Assembly: GCA_021323255.1 (NCBI GenBank)
Contig: JAJTCL010000084.1
Coordinates: forward strand, 1-16,910
Length of the DNA stretch: 16,910 nucleotides
Reading direction: 5' to 3'
Source of the DNA: Propionibacteriaceae bacterium
GTDB taxonomy: Bacteria; Actinomycetota; Actinomycetes; Propionibacteriales; Propionibacteriaceae
Shown: one piece after another, positions 14,196 through 16,910 of the stretch
How the letters are laid out: each line of letters begins with the position of its first letter
How positions within the stretch are numbered: position 1 is the first letter of the stretch
Notes under the pieces: generated by a model
Told to the model about the DNA's origin: nothing
Seen by the model: only the letters and a program-made list of their open reading frames with translations
The model's database searches: none
Translations under genes and position numbers: made by a program

Positions 14196-15943
14196 AACTC
14201 CTCCTCATCCCAGGCCGGAGCCATGTCGCGGGCAACCTTGATGTCGTCATTGCTGGTGCCGGCGGCCACCATGGGCCAGACCATGGCGTCCTTGTGCACG
14301 ACGAAGTCCACCACAACGGGCACATCGTTGATCGAGTTCGCCTTCTCGATCACCGCGTCGACGTCCGCCGGCTCCTCGGCGCGCAGGCCCACGCACCCCA
14401 TCGCCTCAGCCAGCTTCGGGAAGTCAGGGATGCGGTGGGTGTTCAGATCGGTGTTGGAGTATCGACCCTGGTAGAACAGCGTCTGCCACTGCCGGACCAT
14501 TCCCAGGCTCTGATTGTTGATCACCCCTATCTTGATCGGAATCCCTTCCAGCGCGCAGGTCGCGAGCTCCTGGTTGGTCATCTGGAAACAGCCGTCGCCG
14601 TCGACCCCCCAAACGATCTTGTCCGGCTGCCCCACCTTGGCGCCCATCGCTGCGGGCACGCAGTAGCCCATAGTCCCCAGGCCGCCTGAGTTGAGCCAGC
14701 GACCTGGCAGCTCCCAGGGCAGATAGTGCGAAGCCCACATCTGGTGCTGCCCGACACCTGCAGCGTAGTAGGCGTCCGGCCCGGTGATCTCACCGATCCG
14801 TTTGATCACATACTGCGGCGAGAGGCTGCCGTCTGCGGGCTCGTCATATCCAGTCGGATAACGCCGCTTGAGGTCTTGCAGATAGCGCCTCCACTCATCG
14901 ACATTTGGCCGGCGCTCAGCTGGCCGGAGCAGGCCGATCAGTTCTGAGATCACCTCCTTGCAGTCACCGACAATTGGCACATCCGCAACACGATTCTTGG
15001 AGATCTCGGCGGGATCGATATCGGCGTGAATCACCTTCGCCAGGGGGGCGAAGGTGGAGAGCTGGCCGGTCACCCGATCGTCGAAGCGAGTACCGAGCGC
15101 GATCAGCAGGTCGCTGCGCTGCAACGCCCCAACTGCGGCGACCGTGCCGTGCATCCCCGGCATGCCCATGTTCTGCGGGTGACTGTCGGGGAAGACGCCG
15201 CGCGCCATCAAAGTGGTGACCACCGGTATGCCGGTGAGCTCGGCGAGCTCTTTGAGCTCCGACCAGGCACGCGCCTTCACTACGCCGCCACCGACGTACA
15301 ACACCGGTCGGCGTGATTCGGCAATGAGCCGGCCTGCCTCCCGTACCTGCTTGCTGTGTGGCCGACTCACCGGACGGTATCCCGGAAGATCCAATTGGCG
15401 CGGCCATTCGAATCTGGTCTTCGCCTGCAGCGCATCTTTAGTGATGTCGACAAGAACCGGGCCCGGCCGGCCGGTCCCCGCGATGTGGAATGCCCCCGCA
15501 ATAGCCGCGGCGATATCACCTGGCTTGGTGATCAAGTAGCTGTGCTTGGTGATCGGCATGGTGATGCCGCGGATGTCGGCTTCCTGGAAAGCGTCGGTGC
15601 CGATCGCCGCGCTGCCTACCTGTCCGGTGATCGCCACGATCGGAACCGAGTCCATGTGGGCATCGGCGATCGGCGTCACGAGATTGGTCGCGCCAGGGCC
15701 GGAGGTCGCCATGCACACCCCGACCTTCCCGGTCGCTGTGGCGTAGCCTTCGGCAGCATGCCCGGCGCCTTGCTCGTGTCGCACCAGAATGTGCCGGACC
15801 TTCTCGGAGTCGAAGAGTGGGTCGTAAGCAGGAAGAATCGCCCCGCCCGGAATCCCGAATACGACGTCTGCCCCCACGCGCTCGAGCGATCTGACGAGAG
15901 ACTGCGCTCCGGTCAGCTCATCTGCTCTCTCGTTCTCAGACAT
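14192..15943 (-). CDS. ilvB: Acetolactate synthase, large catalytic subunit
   Basis: This ThDP enzyme condenses two pyruvates to acetolactate, or pyruvate and 2-oxobutyrate to acetohydroxybutyrate, the first common step of BCAA synthesis. The protein is 583 aa, the standard length. The catalytic Glu is E57 in VRHEQGAGHAAEGYA. The FAD and pyruvate regions (IPGGAILP, TSGPGATN, GITMPITKHS) and the ThDP/Mg motif GDGCFQMTNQEL...VINNQ are present. The ATG start at 15943 is preceded by AAGGAGA at 7-8 nt. It is the first structural gene of the operon, behind an attenuated leader of about 180 nt. The C-terminus (DEEEL) overlaps the small repeat ORF by GTGA. Confidence 0.97.
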   Translation of the reverse strand: MSENERADELTGAQSLVRSLERVGADVVFGIPGGAILPAYDPLFDSEKVRHILVRHEQGAGHAAEGYATATGKVGVCMATSGPGATNLVTPIADAHMDSVPIVAITGQVGSAAIGTDAFQEADIRGITMPITKHSYLITKPGDIAAAIAGAFHIAGTGRPGPVLVDITKDALQAKTRFEWPRQLDLPGYRPVSRPHSKQVREAGRLIAESRRPVLYVGGGVVKARAWSELKELAELTGIPVVTTLMARGVFPDSHPQNMGMPGMHGTVAAVGALQRSDLLIALGTRFDDRVTGQLSTFAPLAKVIHADIDPAEISKNRVADVPIVGDCKEVISELIGLLRPAERRPNVDEWRRYLQDLKRRYPTGYDEPADGSLSPQYVIKRIGEITGPDAYYAAGVGQHQMWASHYLPWELPGRWLNSGGLGTMGYCVPAAMGAKVGQPDKIVWGVDGDGCFQMTNQELATCALEGIPIKIGVINNQSLGMVRQWQTLFYQGRYSNTDLNTHRIPDFPKLAEAMGCVGLRAEEPADVDAVIEKANSINDVPVVVDFVVHKDAMVWPMVAAGTSNDDIKVARDMAPAWDEEEL

Positions 15944-16025
15944 CTCAGGTCTCCTTGCCCCTGACGATCCCGCCGTTGGGATCCGTTGTGGATGTTACGC
16001 CTGCACACGCAGGCCCCTCGCCAAC

Positions 16026-16058
16026 AAAAAACCCCCGCTGCCGGCTGGCAGACGAGGG
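16026..16058 (-). terminator. Attenuator terminator in the ilvB leader
   Basis: On the minus strand the stem CCCTCG(T)CTGCC / GGCAGCGGGGG, with one bulged T and loop AGCC, is followed by TTTTTT (16031-16026). It is a strong Rho-independent terminator 24 nt after the leader peptide stop and about 80 bp before the ilvB ATG. Upstream, GTCGG...CCGAC and the GCTGAGCTCAGC palindrome could form competing hairpins. A further hairpin, GCCTGC-GTGT-GCAGGC, lies downstream at about 15999-16014. Confidence 0.85.
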
Positions 16059-16081
16059 AGCGCGTCGGTGATGAGCTGAGC

Positions 16082-16126
16082 TCAGCCGACACGCTGTCGT
16101 ACGACGAGAATGGCCCCTGTGCGCAC
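16082..16126 (-). CDS. BCAA leader peptide of the ilvBNC attenuator
   Basis: GTG at 16126 starts the 14-residue peptide MRTGAILVVRQRVG and ends with TGA. Ile-Leu-Val-Val are consecutive. The promoter -10 lies 6 nt before the GTG, so the leader would be translated from the very 5' end of the mRNA. The design matches BCAA leader-peptide attenuation known for the actinobacterial ilvBNC operon of Corynebacterium. Confidence 0.8.
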   Translation of the reverse strand: MRTGAILVVRQRVG

Positions 16127-16132
16127 GCGGCA

Positions 16133-16160
16133 ACAATAGCCCCCCGGGAGCCCCAGTCAA
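16133..16160 (-). promoter_or_regulatory. ilvBNC promoter
   Basis: TTGACT (16160-16155), a 16-bp spacer and TATTGT (16138-16133) give a good housekeeping sigma promoter. With a 6-nt gap to the leader GTG the transcript would begin at or next to that codon. This is the clearest -35/-10 pair in the window. Confidence 0.75.
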
Positions 16161-16233
16161 TTCTGGTCATCATGCGTCTTGCGATCCGGAAGGACCCTCG
16201 GGCGGCCTAGTAAACGGCTTGCCGAGCCCGACG

Positions 16234-16239
16234 TAAGGT
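16234..16239 (+). promoter_or_regulatory. -10 element of the M28 peptidase gene (leaderless type)
   Basis: TAAGGT is followed by 6 nt and the ATG at 16246, the same spacing as at leuB and the ilvB leader. No clear -35 is visible. The short CGAGAA before the ATG is too close to act as a normal ribosome-binding site. Confidence 0.4.
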
Positions 16240-16245
16240 CGAGAA

Positions 16246-16910
16246 ATGCGCCGTGCCGCCGCTGCGCTCCTGCTCTTGGTGCTTACCGTCGCATGTACTG
16301 CGCCGACGCCCGGCTCTTCGTCCAGCAGCTCCTCGCCTGCTGTGAGTAGCACGTCCGCTGTGCCACGTGTTGGCCCCAACCCCGCAACGCCGAGCCCAAC
16401 AGCGGTCGGCACGCCAATACCGCGCGCAACTCCACGACCTGTCATGAACGCGCGGGCTGCGCTCAGCGACATCGTCCACCTAGCGTCCAAGATCGGCCCG
16501 CGGGAGGCCACCTCGGACAACTACGCCGAGGCAGCCGCGTTCGTAGAGGCTCGATTCGAGCACCTCGACTACGACGTACGACAGGCCAAGGTACCGGTAC
16601 CGTCCGGGGACTCCTGGGGCACGCGGGTGCGTCGGGGAACCTCGCTCAACGTGATCGCGGAACCGAAGGACTTCGATCCGAAGAAGCCGCACGTCGTCAT
16701 CGGTGCACATCTGGATACCGTGCCGGTCGCGCCGGGTGCGGAGGACAACGCGTCTGGAGTTGCAGTGATGCTGCAACTGGCAGCGATGGTCAGCCAACAG
16801 CCGGCGGCATTACCCGTGCAGTTCATCGCCTTCGGTGCGGAGGAGCCGCGCGGCAGCGGCGATGCGCTTCATCACTTCGGCTCCCGGCAACACGTCGCCG
16901 ATCTTTCGCG
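16246..16910 (+). CDS. M28-family metallopeptidase, putative lipoprotein (3'-partial)
   Basis: The first 221 residues are visible and the gene runs off the right edge. The N-terminus (MRRAAAALLLLVLTVAC) is a signal peptide with a lipobox-like end at C17; Thr at -3 is slightly atypical. A Ser/Pro/Thr-rich linker spans about 18-68. The peptidase domain has the M28 metal ligands H155 and D157 in GAHLDTVP, D167 in EDNASG, and the catalytic and metal Glu pair E199-E200 in FGAEEPRGSG. Such enzymes are aminopeptidases acting outside the membrane on peptides from extracellular protein. The gene is divergent from the ilvB leader, with start sites about 120 bp apart. A functional link with the ilv operon is not evident. 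Confidence 0.85.
   Translation, partial: MRRAAAALLLLVLTVACTAPTPGSSSSSSSPAVSSTSAVPRVGPNPATPSPTAVGTPIPRATPRPVMNARAALSDIVHLASKIGPREATSDNYAEAAAFVEARFEHLDYDVRQAKVPVPSGDSWGTRVRRGTSLNVIAEPKDFDPKKPHVVIGAHLDTVPVAPGAEDNASGVAVMLQLAAMVSQQPAALPVQFIAFGAEEPRGSGDALHHFGSRQHVADLS

Noticed and set aside
13848..14689. Plus-strand ORFs over the ilvB-ilvN repeats
   Set aside because: They are antisense to ilvN and ilvB. The repeat keeps several frames open because its period is divisible by three.
15913..16173. 86-codon minus-strand ORF in the ilvB leader (MMTRIDWGSRG...)
   Set aside because: It overlaps the promoter, the leader peptide, the terminator and the ilvB start in another frame, and has no BCAA run or ribosome site. 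The shorter MRTGAILVVRQRVG frame explains the region better.

Overview
The window is a high-GC chromosomal segment from an actinobacterium. Evidence: frequent GTG starts, GTGA/ATGA gene overlaps, several promoter-to-start arrangements typical of leaderless mRNAs, and a gltX / tRNA-Gln / tRNA-Glu / branched-chain amino acid (BCAA) gene neighbourhood known from Actinomycetota. The order Propionibacteriales would fit, but this cannot be settled from the sequence alone.

Left edge (1-1232): the 3' part of a tyrosine integrase gene, broken by an 8-bp tandem duplication, ends 21 bp before the 3' end of tRNA-Glu(CTC). tRNA-Gln(CTG) follows. This looks like the end of an integrated element that lies to the left of the window and used tRNA-Glu as its attachment site.

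1348-6172: a tightly coupled minus-strand operon (fumarylacetoacetate hydrolase-family enzyme, gltX, CPBP-family membrane protease), each junction a GTGA overlap. It is divergent from deoA (thymidine phosphorylase). Only 18 bp separate the two start codons, and they hold two overlapping -10 elements.

6193-10276: BCAA genes. cimA (citramalate synthase) carries an internal frame-changing deletion that removes roughly 30 codons. It is preceded by an attenuator with the leader peptide MQFLVVII. Upstream lie ilvE (aminotransferase) and the divergent leuB.

10303-12336: a 50-residue basic small protein, an SAM-dependent O-methyltransferase-like protein, a secreted or membrane-anchored hypothetical protein, and a 541-bp convergent intergenic region. 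That region holds two related long hairpin elements in the 3' regions of the two convergent genes, and a cluster of three palindromes between them.

12337-16160: the acetohydroxy acid operon ilvB-(small repeat ORF)-ilvN-ilvC on the minus strand. Its leader has a good promoter, a leader peptide (MRTGAILVVRQRVG) and an intrinsic terminator. Between ilvB and ilvN sit three 66-bp tandem repeats that form one ORF. It overlaps the ilvB stop (GTGA) and the ilvN start (ATGA), the architecture of mycobacterial MIRU elements. The right edge holds the start of an M28-family lipoprotein peptidase.

Together ilvB/N/C, ilvE, leuB and cimA make up much of Ile/Val/Leu synthesis, with two separate translation-dependent attenuators. 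The most unusual items are the MIRU-like repeat ORF, the paired 3' hairpin elements with covarying arms, the palindrome cluster, and the broken cimA that still carries an attenuator.
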